Program-made: the position numbers and the translations under genes | Origin: JBEIHI01 sp964655245 | GTDB lineage: Bacteria > Bdellovibrionota > UBA2394 | DNA: 28,831 bases | Assembly (NCBI GenBank): GCA_964655245.1 | Contig: CAZZLQ010000030.1 | Location: 1-28,831 of the forward strand | Reading direction: 5' to 3' | Shown: positions 15,517-23,837 of the stretch, piece by piece | Position numbering within the stretch: the first letter of the stretch is position 1 | Layout of the letters: every line of letters starts with the position of its first letter | Notes under the pieces: model-generated | The model's input: the letters and a program-made list of their open reading frames with translations, nothing else | Databases searched by the model: none | What the model was told of the DNA's origin: nothing

Positions 15517-16743
15517 TCAAAGGGCAACGGTGTTCATCTCAAACATGGGTGTAATGACAGAGATTACAATGAAGCCAATCAGCACGGCCAAAATGATAAT
15601 AAAGACGGGCTCCAAAATCGACATCAAGCTCTGAATTCGGTTGTTCACTTGATACTCATAGTAATCGGAGACCTTCTCCAGCATTGCCTCTAACTCACCG
15701 GTTTTTTCCCCCACCGCGATCATATGTGTGACCAGCGGAGGAAACTGCCCAGAGCGCTGAAGCGGGGAAGCAATGTTGGCACCTTCAGTGAGATCGTTAG
15801 TGGCTTGCTCGATGGCTCGTTGAATCGTGAGATTCGTCACCACATTCTTGACCACTCCCAGGCTCGTCAAAAGAGGAATCCCTGACTTCAGCATCGTTGC
15901 CAAAGTTTTGGTGAATCGGGAGATAGAAATCATTCGGATCATTTCCCCAAGAATGGGAATATGGAGCTGAGTTTTGTCCCACCAAATTTTTCCGGATTTG
16001 GTCTTGAGCAATCGCTTGGCTCCGATGAATGAGGCAATCGCAAAGATCAATACGGCCCACCAGTACGACAGAAGGAATCGAGATATCGCAAGATTGATTT
16101 GAGTCATCAAGGGCAGGGCCTTTTTGGCATCGGCAAACATCTGCTCCATTTGAGGGATGAGAACCGTGAAGATAATCAGCATGACCCCAAGGCCCATCGA
16201 CAACATAATAATGGGATAGATCATCGCCCCTTTTACTTTCTTTTCGATGCGATCCTGGAACTCCATGAATTCGGCAAGACGTCCTAGGACGATGTCGAGA
16301 GTGCCCGAGGCCTCGCCCGCCGCAATCATATTGACGTCAATGGGTCTAAAAACTTCTGGAAATCGAGAACAGGCTTTGTTGAGGGCGGCTCCTTCATTCA
16401 CATCAGAGCGAACCTGAGCGATGACAGCCTTCAAGTGGGGATTCTCTACTTGATCGGTCAGCGCGGAGAGAGCCTCAAGCAGCGGGATATGCGAGCCAAC
16501 GAGGGTCGCTAACTGCCGCATCATGATGGCCCGGTCTTCAGTCTTCACTTTCTTTTTGAAAGAAAATCCACCGATAGCCTCAGATCGGCCGCTTGAGGGA
16601 AGGCCAGTGACCTCACGAATCAGCGATGGAAAAACTCCATCTCGTCTCAGTTGGACTTTGGCAGCCGATGAGCTGTCCGTAATGATCAACCCTTTGACTG
16701 ATTTTCCGGACGCGTTGATTCCCTGATACTCATACTGAGGCAT
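15517..16743 (-). CDS. gspF: Type II secretion platform protein GspF
   Basis: A 408-residue polytopic inner-membrane protein of the standard length. Two T2SF domains of about 120 residues are visible. One starts at MMRQLATLVGSHIPLLEALS and contains MIAAGEASGTLDIVL; the other starts at FTKTLATMLKSGIPLL and contains MIAVGEKTGELEAML. Membrane helices lie after each (YPIIMLSMGLGVMLIIFTVL, WWAVLIFAIASFIGA, PVFIIILAVLIGFIVISVI). It sits at the base of the pseudopilus and is thought to convey GspE motion. The ATG at 16743 is 27 bases after the gspE stop. Confidence 0.96.
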   Translation of the reverse strand: MPQYEYQGINASGKSVKGLIITDSSSAAKVQLRRDGVFPSLIREVTGLPSSGRSEAIGGFSFKKKVKTEDRAIMMRQLATLVGSHIPLLEALSALTDQVENPHLKAVIAQVRSDVNEGAALNKACSRFPEVFRPIDVNMIAAGEASGTLDIVLGRLAEFMEFQDRIEKKVKGAMIYPIIMLSMGLGVMLIIFTVLIPQMEQMFADAKKALPLMTQINLAISRFLLSYWWAVLIFAIASFIGAKRLLKTKSGKIWWDKTQLHIPILGEMIRMISISRFTKTLATMLKSGIPLLTSLGVVKNVVTNLTIQRAIEQATNDLTEGANIASPLQRSGQFPPLVTHMIAVGEKTGELEAMLEKVSDYYEYQVNNRIQSLMSILEPVFIIILAVLIGFIVISVITPMFEMNTVAL

Positions 16744-16770
16744 ATCTCAAGTTTACGGCGGGCTGAGTCC

Positions 16771-18588
16771 TTAGGACAAGCTTTCAAGTCGAGAGTCTTC
16801 TTGGGTCGTCGAAAGAACCTCTTCAATCGTGGTTTGACCTTGAAGAATTTTACGAAGCCCATCGTATCTCATAGGCTTAAAGCCTCTCGCAATAGCCGCT
16901 TGTCGAAGGTTCACCGCATCGGGGGTCTTTAGAATGACGGAGCGAAGATCTTCATCGATGGGGAGCAATTCGTAGATACCAATTCGGCCCGAGTATCCCG
17001 TGTGGAAACACGCAGCACAGCCAACCGCTTTATAAACGGTCGCTTGAGAGGGGATCTTGTCGATGCCCAATCGTGAAAGCTGCTCAGCCGTTGCTTGATG
17101 GGGCTGGCGACAGGTCTGGCAGACTCGCCGAACAAGTCTTTGAGCCACAATTCCAATCAATGAAGTCGAAACGAGAAAGGGTTCAACTCCCATATCGACG
17201 AGTCGAGAAATGGATGAGCATGCGTCGTTGGTGTGAATGGACGACAGAACTAAGTGACCCGTGAGCGATGCCTGAACTGCAATTTCCGCGGTTTCGCGGT
17301 CTCGAATCTCTCCGATGAGAATCACATCGGGATCTTGTCGAAGAATCGATCGAAGGCCGTTGGCAAAGGTGAGTCCCACCTTCTCGTTGACTTGAATTTG
17401 TCCGATTCCTGGCAGTTGATATTCAATGGGATCTTCAACCGTGATGATGTTGATGTCCTCTCGGTTGATCTGAGACAGACAGGCATAAAGAGTCGTCGTT
17501 TTACCGGAACCAGTGGGACCGGTGACGAGGATGATTCCGAAGGGCTTGCTGATCAGTTCTTCCATCGTTTTCATCATGATGGGATCAAAGCCCAAAGCAG
17601 ACAGCTCAAGAACAACGGAACTTTTATCCAGGAGACGCATGACGAGTCTCTCGCCATGCGCGGTCGGCACGGTGGAAAGTCGAAGATCAATATCTTTGCC
17701 CGCGATCTTGATTCGGATTCGCCCGTCTTGAGGAAGTCTCTTTTCCGCGATGTTCAGTGCTCCGAGGAGTTTGATTCTTGATCCAACGGAGTTTTGAAGT
17801 CTCTTGGGAATCTTCATGACGTCATAAAGATTGCCGTCAATTCGAAAGCGAACGGCGACTTCCTTTTCGTAGGGCTCAACGTGAATATCACTCGCACGAT
17901 CTTTAACAGCTCTAAACAAGAGTGAGTTAACGAGACGAATAATCGGGGCCTCGTCTTCAGTATCCAAAAGGTCCACGGGCTCATTGAGTGCAGTGTCGTC
18001 AATGACATTCGATGAGATGTCTTCCATCGCCTGATCGGCGGTGGATGCTCGATCATAGGAGCGATTGATCGCCTCGGTGATGACGGACATTGGAGAGGCG
18101 GCAATCATGACAGGGCGCTCGAGCATCATGCGAACATCATCAATAATGGAGGTGTTTAGAGGATCTCCGGTGACGACCACGACAGCTTCACCGCGGTAGC
18201 CAATGGGAAGTACCCCGAACTTTCGAGCAAAACGAGTGGGGAGCTTTTTGATCAGCTCTTCCGGAATCTCTCGATCGTTAATGGCCTTCACAAAGGGGAG
18301 CCCTAACTGTTTGGCAAGAATCTCAAGAAGCTGAGATTCAGAAATGGCCTTGAGGTCGACGAGGATCTCACCAAGTCGTCGAGTGCTGCCCTCGCTCTCT
18401 TGAATGCCAAGAGCTTCTTGCAGTTTGAATTCGTCAATCATGCCCAGCTTGATCAGAAGCGCACCTAAATCGAGCTCTTGAGGCGATTCAAATCGCAAAT
18501 TCTTTTCAAAAAAAGATTCGCGAAGTCGCTCACGATCGGCAACGGTCATGATTTGCGTGACTTGTGTAACTTCTTTGTTCGAACTCAT
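16771..18588 (-). CDS. gspE: Type II secretion ATPase GspE with MshEN-like N-terminus
   Basis: Cytoplasmic hexameric ATPase that powers the pseudopilus, 605 residues (classic GspE is about 500). The catalytic half has Walker A GPTGSGKT (357-364), the Asp box EDPIEY (385-390), Walker B DPDVILIGEIRD (419-430), the His box HLVLSSIHTN (445-454) and a zinc site from Cys 490, 493, 524 and 527. The longer N-terminus carries two similar 24-residue units (40-63 and 71-94) with Leu-Gly near the start, later Leu pairs and a final Gln, as in the cyclic-di-GMP-binding MshEN domain. The starting Arg is replaced by Asp in the first unit, and the inner Gly by Lys in the second. It starts three bases after gspD. 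Confidence 0.96.
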   Translation of the reverse strand: MSSNKEVTQVTQIMTVADRERLRESFFEKNLRFESPQELDLGALLIKLGMIDEFKLQEALGIQESEGSTRRLGEILVDLKAISESQLLEILAKQLGLPFVKAINDREIPEELIKKLPTRFARKFGVLPIGYRGEAVVVVTGDPLNTSIIDDVRMMLERPVMIAASPMSVITEAINRSYDRASTADQAMEDISSNVIDDTALNEPVDLLDTEDEAPIIRLVNSLLFRAVKDRASDIHVEPYEKEVAVRFRIDGNLYDVMKIPKRLQNSVGSRIKLLGALNIAEKRLPQDGRIRIKIAGKDIDLRLSTVPTAHGERLVMRLLDKSSVVLELSALGFDPIMMKTMEELISKPFGIILVTGPTGSGKTTTLYACLSQINREDINIITVEDPIEYQLPGIGQIQVNEKVGLTFANGLRSILRQDPDVILIGEIRDRETAEIAVQASLTGHLVLSSIHTNDACSSISRLVDMGVEPFLVSTSLIGIVAQRLVRRVCQTCRQPHQATAEQLSRLGIDKIPSQATVYKAVGCAACFHTGYSGRIGIYELLPIDEDLRSVILKTPDAVNLRQAAIARGFKPMRYDGLRKILQGQTTIEEVLSTTQEDSRLESLS

Positions 18589-18591
18589 GAT

Positions 18592-21258
18592 TTAAGTCGC
18601 CTTCTTAGGATTGGCCGGAGTTTTTGTTTCGGGCGGCGTATCCTCAAGTGGAGGCAAAGTGCTAGGAGCTTCGGGTGCAGCTGGTGCCGTCGGAGACACG
18701 GTTGTCTCCGGTGCCTTAGGCTCAACCATCTTCAATGTGGGCTGAGCTTCTGCGGGATTTCGAACTTCGTTGGAAGGAACAGGGGTGGACTCGGATGCCG
18801 GCGGTACAGGCATCAAAGGGACCAGCTCTTGTTTCTTCAAACTTTTCACGTACTCTTGATCCAGCATTTGAAGCTGCTCGGGAGAAAGCCCTGATGACGG
18901 AACGCCTTTGTTTTCGCTGACACCGAGATCCTTCAGAAAGTCCTGACGCTCTTTGAGTTTTCTAAAGAACTGATCGTTCATATCGGCTGTGTCTTTGATG
19001 ATATGAGGTGTGAGGAACAACAAGAGGTTTACCTTTTCATTGCTCACTCTTCGAGATTTGAACAGCCAGCCCAAGAGCGGAATATCGCCGAGGAAGGGGA
19101 CCTTCTCAACGCTGGTCGTCTTTCGATCTTCCATCAGTCCGCCAATCACGATGGTTTGCTGATCTTTGACGATCGCCGTGGTGTTGGCTTCTCGGTTGAT
19201 GGTGTTGATCTGATTGCCGAGAGGTTCGGTGCCACGATTGTTTACCTTTTGTTTAATCTTTAGAGAAACATAATCACCGGCATTAATCTGCGGAGTAATG
19301 GTGAGCTCCGTGGCCACTCGAACTCGAGTGAAGGAACGAGAAATAACTGCACCTTCCTGAGTATTCGACGTCTCTTGAGGGATTTCTTCACCAATCGAAA
19401 TCGATGCTTCTTCATTGGCCGTGGCCAAAATGTGCGGTGTTGAAACGACATTCAAGTCCCGAGAGTTGGCCGCTAGTCGAATCACGGCGCTCAACAAGGG
19501 GAGCTTGATTGTCTTCTCTCCGTCAGCGTCGCGGATCTTCACATCATAGGTTCCACCGGATCGAAAGCCTAACGCCAGGCCCGTCAGAGCTGTCGGATTA
19601 GTCAACAGAGAGTCAAACGAAGAGGCGAGTGAGCCCAGAGAGAAAATTCCTGCTGAGTCAATGCTCTCATTGCCGTTGGCAGAAGTCGGATCTTGTCCCA
19701 AGACTCCGGTTCTTGCAAAGGGACCTGCCGCTTGAGTTCCAAAGTCAGAACCTCGTCGAACGAGGGCTTCCAGAATGGCACTTTCGATGAAAACTTGTCT
19801 TCGGCGTACATCCAGTTGTCGAATGATGCCCTTCAAAACTTCAAAATCTCGTGGAGAGGCTTGGATGAGTAGCGAGTTGGTGGGGACATCTGCAGTGACC
19901 TTGACCTCACCACTCAAGAGTGAAGCCGTTGTCGGACCTGTAGGGCCGGTCGGCAGGGTGGGATTGGGCATCTGAGGATTCATTCCACCTGTGTTGAGTG
20001 GCATTGAGTTTCGATTTCGAGATGCTCCAGAAGCAAGAGCGGCCAAAGTTTGCGAGAGGTCCTCGGCCTTGACGTTCTGAAGGGGGTAGACGTGAATCTG
20101 TCCACCGCCGCCCTCAACGGGGATGTCGATCTGTTCAATGAATCGACGAACTTGTTCAATTCCCCGTTCAGAGCCCAGAACGATGAGTGAATTTGTTCGT
20201 TCATCAGCAACAACTTTTTGGACAACACCCTGTTGAGCAGGGCCGGAAGATGCGATTCCAGTCGATGGAGCAACAGTGGTGCTGGTCGTTCTTCTCACCC
20301 GTCCACCTGTTGAGGAGCCTGAGGGGAAGAATTCATTCACCTTTCGAGCCACATCAGCCGCTGAGGAATGCTTGAGCGAGATCACTGCGATTTGTTCTTG
20401 AAACCCTTCTACGTCCAAAATGTTCAGGATTCGAACAATGCGGCGAATATTGTACGCATAATCCGAAATGATCAGTGTGTTCGTCGGCGCATGTTCAATC
20501 ACATCCCCCGCTGTTCGAGACAAGAGATTGCGAACAGCTTGTCGAATGTCATTCACGTTGAGGTACTTGAGCGTCAGAATGCGAGTGACATAGGAGTCAT
20601 CATTGGGACTTTCCCCAACAAGCACAGGCACCGGGGCCTTTCGAGCGTTGGCGGCTTTTTCAATCTTGAGAAATGGGCCAGCAGGGAAAACCACATAGCC
20701 TCGAACTTCCATCGAGGAGAGAAATGCGCCCCAGGCCTCACGGAGAGTCACTTCATTCGGAGAAATGATCGTGATTTTGCCCGAAAGAATGGTGGGGTCG
20801 TAGAGGAATCTCTTTTGAAGACGTTCAGCGAAATATTTGACGATGTCTTCAATGTCGACCTGGATGAAATCCATTCGAACTTTTTCTTTTTCATTCGGGA
20901 GTTTGACCCCCGGAGGCAGTGATGGCAGGCCCTTTCCAGCCGTTGAGGGAGAGGGGCGAGGTGATGGAAAGCTGGGTCTTCCGTTCGATGGACGATCAAA
21001 AGATCTCTCCACAGGACTTGGCTCCGAAATGTCAGCGGGAGGAGATGAAGGAGTCTCTCCAAAATCAGGAGGCGGAGGAGGAATATTGTTTTGAGGTCGA
21101 ACGATCTCGGAATCATCGAGAGGTTCCAACTCTTCATCAAAAAGTCCATCCACGTTTGGAGGAGGAACTTCCGAATCAATCAATTCGTCTTGAGCATAAA
21201 GCACCTGAGAAAGGACCAAAACGAGTCCTAAGCTCTTGAACAGATTAGCGAATCTCAT
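18592..21258 (-). CDS. gspD: Type II secretion outer-membrane secretin GspD
   Basis: An 888-residue secretin that forms the outer-membrane channel. It has a signal peptide (1-22, cleavage after LYA), a proline-rich acidic linker (about 30-120), N0 (about 127-200), the ring domains N1 to N3 (about 222-480) with Gly/Ser/Thr- and Pro-rich inserts near 313-345 and 411-448, and the secretin core (about 485-755) with the hallmark VPFLGDIPLLGWLFKSR. The tail (812-888) is again proline-rich and does not resemble a pilotin-binding S-domain. Typical GspD is 650-750 residues, so the extra length comes from the two tails. The ATG at 21258 overlaps the gspC end by 14 bases. Confidence 0.96.
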   Translation of the reverse strand: MRFANLFKSLGLVLVLSQVLYAQDELIDSEVPPPNVDGLFDEELEPLDDSEIVRPQNNIPPPPPDFGETPSSPPADISEPSPVERSFDRPSNGRPSFPSPRPSPSTAGKGLPSLPPGVKLPNEKEKVRMDFIQVDIEDIVKYFAERLQKRFLYDPTILSGKITIISPNEVTLREAWGAFLSSMEVRGYVVFPAGPFLKIEKAANARKAPVPVLVGESPNDDSYVTRILTLKYLNVNDIRQAVRNLLSRTAGDVIEHAPTNTLIISDYAYNIRRIVRILNILDVEGFQEQIAVISLKHSSAADVARKVNEFFPSGSSTGGRVRRTTSTTVAPSTGIASSGPAQQGVVQKVVADERTNSLIVLGSERGIEQVRRFIEQIDIPVEGGGGQIHVYPLQNVKAEDLSQTLAALASGASRNRNSMPLNTGGMNPQMPNPTLPTGPTGPTTASLLSGEVKVTADVPTNSLLIQASPRDFEVLKGIIRQLDVRRRQVFIESAILEALVRRGSDFGTQAAGPFARTGVLGQDPTSANGNESIDSAGIFSLGSLASSFDSLLTNPTALTGLALGFRSGGTYDVKIRDADGEKTIKLPLLSAVIRLAANSRDLNVVSTPHILATANEEASISIGEEIPQETSNTQEGAVISRSFTRVRVATELTITPQINAGDYVSLKIKQKVNNRGTEPLGNQINTINREANTTAIVKDQQTIVIGGLMEDRKTTSVEKVPFLGDIPLLGWLFKSRRVSNEKVNLLLFLTPHIIKDTADMNDQFFRKLKERQDFLKDLGVSENKGVPSSGLSPEQLQMLDQEYVKSLKKQELVPLMPVPPASESTPVPSNEVRNPAEAQPTLKMVEPKAPETTVSPTAPAAPEAPSTLPPLEDTPPETKTPANPKKAT

Positions 21259-22159
21259 AGGTATAGTTTAATCTAGAACCACCGCGAACTATATCAATCG
21301 AAATAGTTTTTTCGTTGCGCAATGCGGTGAAAAGTCCGGTGGCTTTTTCGAAAGAGTCCAGGTCCTGAGAATTGACCCGCATGATGATGTCTTGGTCCTT
21401 GAGGCCCAGTTTTTCGAAGATACTGCCGGGTCGAATCTGAAAAATTTTGAAACCATCGGTTTTGTTGTCGGGTGTCAAATTGGGAACCATCCGAGCTTGA
21501 GTCAGCACAGCCCCAAAGTTGGTCATGACGTCATCAATCACGCTGCTTGGCACCGCAAAACGATTGGGTCCGATTTCCTCAAGTTGAACGTCCGACATTC
21601 CACCTGGGGCTGGGCTTGGAGGAGTCATGAGTTTGGGTATCAGCTTGCTCTCAGCCGCCTTGAGTTCAATGCTTTCGAGACGCCCTTGATTTTCAAGAAT
21701 CACGCGGAAACGTTCGATCTTTTGAACAATAGCTCCTTGGATCCCATCTCCCACCCCATAGTACGCATGCTTGTTGGAGGTTCGGTCCTTAATCAGTGCA
21801 ACCGAGAATCGAGGATTTCGAAAAACCACTGTCCCTGTCAGCTCGATGGGCAGAGTGGAAGGTGAAATAGTGCCTGACATGGACGATTGAGTGGTGTCGG
21901 CAATCCGACGTCTGGCTTCTGAATCAAAAATGTTTCGCGATTGAATTCTGGAAATGTCGGCAGACGCCGTTGATGAGCCGGCTGAAGGGGATGTTACTCG
22001 TGGAGAGAGAGCTGAGTAATCAATCGGCAGATAGTAATGAGCGATCATGACGTTGGTGGCTTTGGCCGCAAAGAATGCAATCGCTATGACGTAAGCCCAC
22101 TTCCAGAGGCCTTGCTGATGTCGTCCGAGAAACTGAAAAATGTTGTTCAGCATTTGCAT
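21245..22159 (-). CDS. gspC: Type II secretion protein GspC
   Basis: A 304-residue bitopic inner-membrane protein that links the platform to the secretin. One membrane helix (residues about 19-39) precedes a Ser/Ala/Thr linker, the homology region (about 70-165, with SRNIFDS and PIELTGTVVFRNPRFSVALI) that contacts the secretin N0 domain, and a C-terminal PDZ domain (about 205-300, with PGSIFEKLGLKDQDIIMRVN). It is the first gene of the operon. The leader up to the divergent gene is under 80 bases, and I see no convincing sigma-70 or sigma-54 promoter in it. Confidence 0.93.
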   Translation of the reverse strand: MQMLNNIFQFLGRHQQGLWKWAYVIAIAFFAAKATNVMIAHYYLPIDYSALSPRVTSPSAGSSTASADISRIQSRNIFDSEARRRIADTTQSSMSGTISPSTLPIELTGTVVFRNPRFSVALIKDRTSNKHAYYGVGDGIQGAIVQKIERFRVILENQGRLESIELKAAESKLIPKLMTPPSPAPGGMSDVQLEEIGPNRFAVPSSVIDDVMTNFGAVLTQARMVPNLTPDNKTDGFKIFQIRPGSIFEKLGLKDQDIIMRVNSQDLDSFEKATGLFTALRNEKTISIDIVRGGSRLNYTYEIR

Positions 22160-22211
22160 GGGCTGAGCAAATCTTAACGAAACTTAGAAAAATTGCACAG
22201 ATTTACATTCC

Positions 22212-22247
22212 GGAGGCCTTGTGAAAGAATCGACCGCATGTCGGTGA
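22212..22247 (+). promoter_or_regulatory. Ribosome binding site with an eight-codon leader frame overlapping the next start
   Basis: A strong GGAGG (22212-22216) lies 21 bases before the ATG at 22238, too far to serve it directly. It is four bases before a GTG (22221) that opens an eight-codon frame ending in TGA at 22245-22247, just inside the VKOR-DsbA gene. This could be a coupled leader peptide, or the match may be chance. Confidence 0.25.
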
Positions 22248-23347
22248 CGAATCAGCAACTTAAGTTAGGTTTGTTTGTTTTGTTTTCGATCCTAGGACTC
22301 GGCCTTCTGCTTTGGTCGGCGGTGGATTGGTTTGATTTGATGAGTGGTGCCCGCATTCAATCGAGTGCTTGCAGTTTGAGCGCTTATTGGAACTGTGATC
22401 GAGCCGGTCTTTCACCCGCGGGAAGTTTGGCGGGCATTCCTTCGGGAGTTTTTGGTGTTTTGTGGTTTTTGACGGTCGGATTTTTGGGCCTCTCTGGCTC
22501 GCCGTTGCTTTTGATTCGCCGAATATTGATGGTAGCAGGATTGGTGGTTATCGCTGGAATGGGGAGCTATCTGTTCTTTGTTATCAAGATTGGCTGTATC
22601 GTTTGTGTCGCCAGCTATGTTTGCTTGATCGCCGTTGTTCTGACGGGATGGTCTTTGAATCGAGAGATCATTCGGCCAAGGACAGCGATCTTTGGAGCTC
22701 TTATTGGCGCGCTGTTTCTCGCAGCTTATGCGTCCTTTCGTATCAGCCGAATGGATGGCAAAATCCCTGTCGAAGAAATCCCTGCTTACTGGCAATCACT
22801 TCCGGTGAAAACGGCGGAAGTGGCAAGCCCTCTTTCTTATGGTCCGGCCGATGCGAAGATCACAGTCCTGGAGTTTTCGGACTTCGCCTGTCCTTATTGT
22901 GCTCTTGCAGCGGATTCGATGATGACCTATTTGAAGTCACAGCCCGACGTTCGTGTTTTGTTCTTTCCGTTTCCTTTGGATTCTCAGTGCAACCGAGCCA
23001 TCACTCGATCGGTGCACCCAGGAGTTTGTGACTGGTCGAAGCTTGCACTGTGCGCCCATCAGCAGGATCGTTTTTGGCCCGTTCATGATTGGATTTTTGC
23101 TCAGACGAGATCCTATCAGAAGCTTCCTTCGCTCGAGGAATCTTGGTCGGCTCTGGGTCTGGATGTTGAGAAGGCTAAGACATGTATGGCTTCTGCTGAG
23201 ATTGAGGCTCAATTGAAGGAAATGGTCGAAGCGGGGCTAAAGCTGGAGATTCAATCGACTCCAACATTTTTGTTCAACGGTCGACCGATCTCGGGTGTCC
23301 TTCCGGTTCCGGTCCTCAGGCATTTGCTCTCTGAAGCTCGAAAATGA
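22238..23347 (+). CDS. VKOR-DsbA fusion, periplasmic disulfide-forming enzyme
   Basis: A 369-residue fusion that could make disulfide bonds as one protein. The N-terminal VKOR part has about five membrane helices, with a periplasmic loop pair (Cys 45 and 53) and the quinone-side CIVC (Cys 120 and 123). A DsbA-like thioredoxin domain follows from about residue 200: active site FACPYC (Cys 218 and 221) and cis-proline segment STPTFLFNG (340-348). Extra cysteines at 251, 264 and 272 follow a pattern often seen in such DsbA-like domains. The ATG at 22238 is chosen over a TTG at 22193. The stop overlaps the next start as ATGA. It is divergent from gspC by under 80 bases. Confidence 0.9.
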   Translation: MSVTNQQLKLGLFVLFSILGLGLLLWSAVDWFDLMSGARIQSSACSLSAYWNCDRAGLSPAGSLAGIPSGVFGVLWFLTVGFLGLSGSPLLLIRRILMVAGLVVIAGMGSYLFFVIKIGCIVCVASYVCLIAVVLTGWSLNREIIRPRTAIFGALIGALFLAAYASFRISRMDGKIPVEEIPAYWQSLPVKTAEVASPLSYGPADAKITVLEFSDFACPYCALAADSMMTYLKSQPDVRVLFFPFPLDSQCNRAITRSVHPGVCDWSKLALCAHQQDRFWPVHDWIFAQTRSYQKLPSLEESWSALGLDVEKAKTCMASAEIEAQLKEMVEAGLKLEIQSTPTFLFNGRPISGVLPVPVLRHLLSEARK

Positions 23348-23790
23348 TAGCGGCTTTGACATTCTTTTTGATGGTGGGAGTTGCGCCAGCAAGCCAGCCG
23401 GTGACAGTTTCAATTGGACAACATCGCTTTCAAGTGGAGGTTGCACAATCTGTGCCCGAGATTACTCGCGGACTGATGTACCGAGAGAGGTTAGGGAAGT
23501 TTCAAGGGATGCTCTTTGTGTTTCCTGATGAACAGCCACGATCTTTTTGGATGAAGAATACTTTGATTCCCCTCGATATCATTTTCATTTCGGACAAGCA
23601 TCGCATTGTCTCCATTTCGGAGCGTGCAGAGCCACTTACTTTGACTTCTCGACAATCACAGGGCCCCGCTCGCTATGTGCTTGAAATCAATGGTGGGCTT
23701 TCTTCGGAGCTCAAAATCAAGCCAGGAATGAAAGTCAAAATCGAGGGCTTAAATCCGTTAAAAACACCTGCCAAATCCGTTACGCGTTGA
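23344..23790 (+). CDS. DUF192 family exported protein
   Basis: A 148-residue protein with a short signal peptide (MIAALTFFLMVGVAPAS) and one DUF192 domain. The family core is clear: EITRGLMYRERLGKFQGM, then LFVFPDEQPRSFWMKNT and LIPLDIIFISD, with a C-terminal GPARYVLEINGG. The biochemical role of DUF192 is not established. It is translationally coupled to the VKOR-DsbA gene (ATGA overlap), so it probably works in the same compartment, the periplasm. Confidence 0.88.
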   Translation: MIAALTFFLMVGVAPASQPVTVSIGQHRFQVEVAQSVPEITRGLMYRERLGKFQGMLFVFPDEQPRSFWMKNTLIPLDIIFISDKHRIVSISERAEPLTLTSRQSQGPARYVLEINGGLSSELKIKPGMKVKIEGLNPLKTPAKSVTR

Positions 23791-23837
23791 CACGCTGCAG
23801 CAGTCTTTCTAAGTTTTCCAGATTAGGGAGGTTCCTC

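Noticed and set aside
20368..20922. A 184-codon plus-strand open frame opposite gspD
   Set aside because: Antisense to the secretin core and N-domains, with no family features.
8938..22159. The T2SS operon as a type IV pilus or competence system
   Set aside because: The complete C-to-N gene order, calcium-type GspG C-terminus, GspK and GspC with PDZ identify a T2SS despite the PilM/PilN-like GspL.
22160..22237. Sigma-54 (GG-N10-GC) or sigma-70 promoter in front of gspC
   Set aside because: The nearest GG and GC on the minus strand are 13 bases apart, and -35/-10 candidates match poorly or lie too close to the start.
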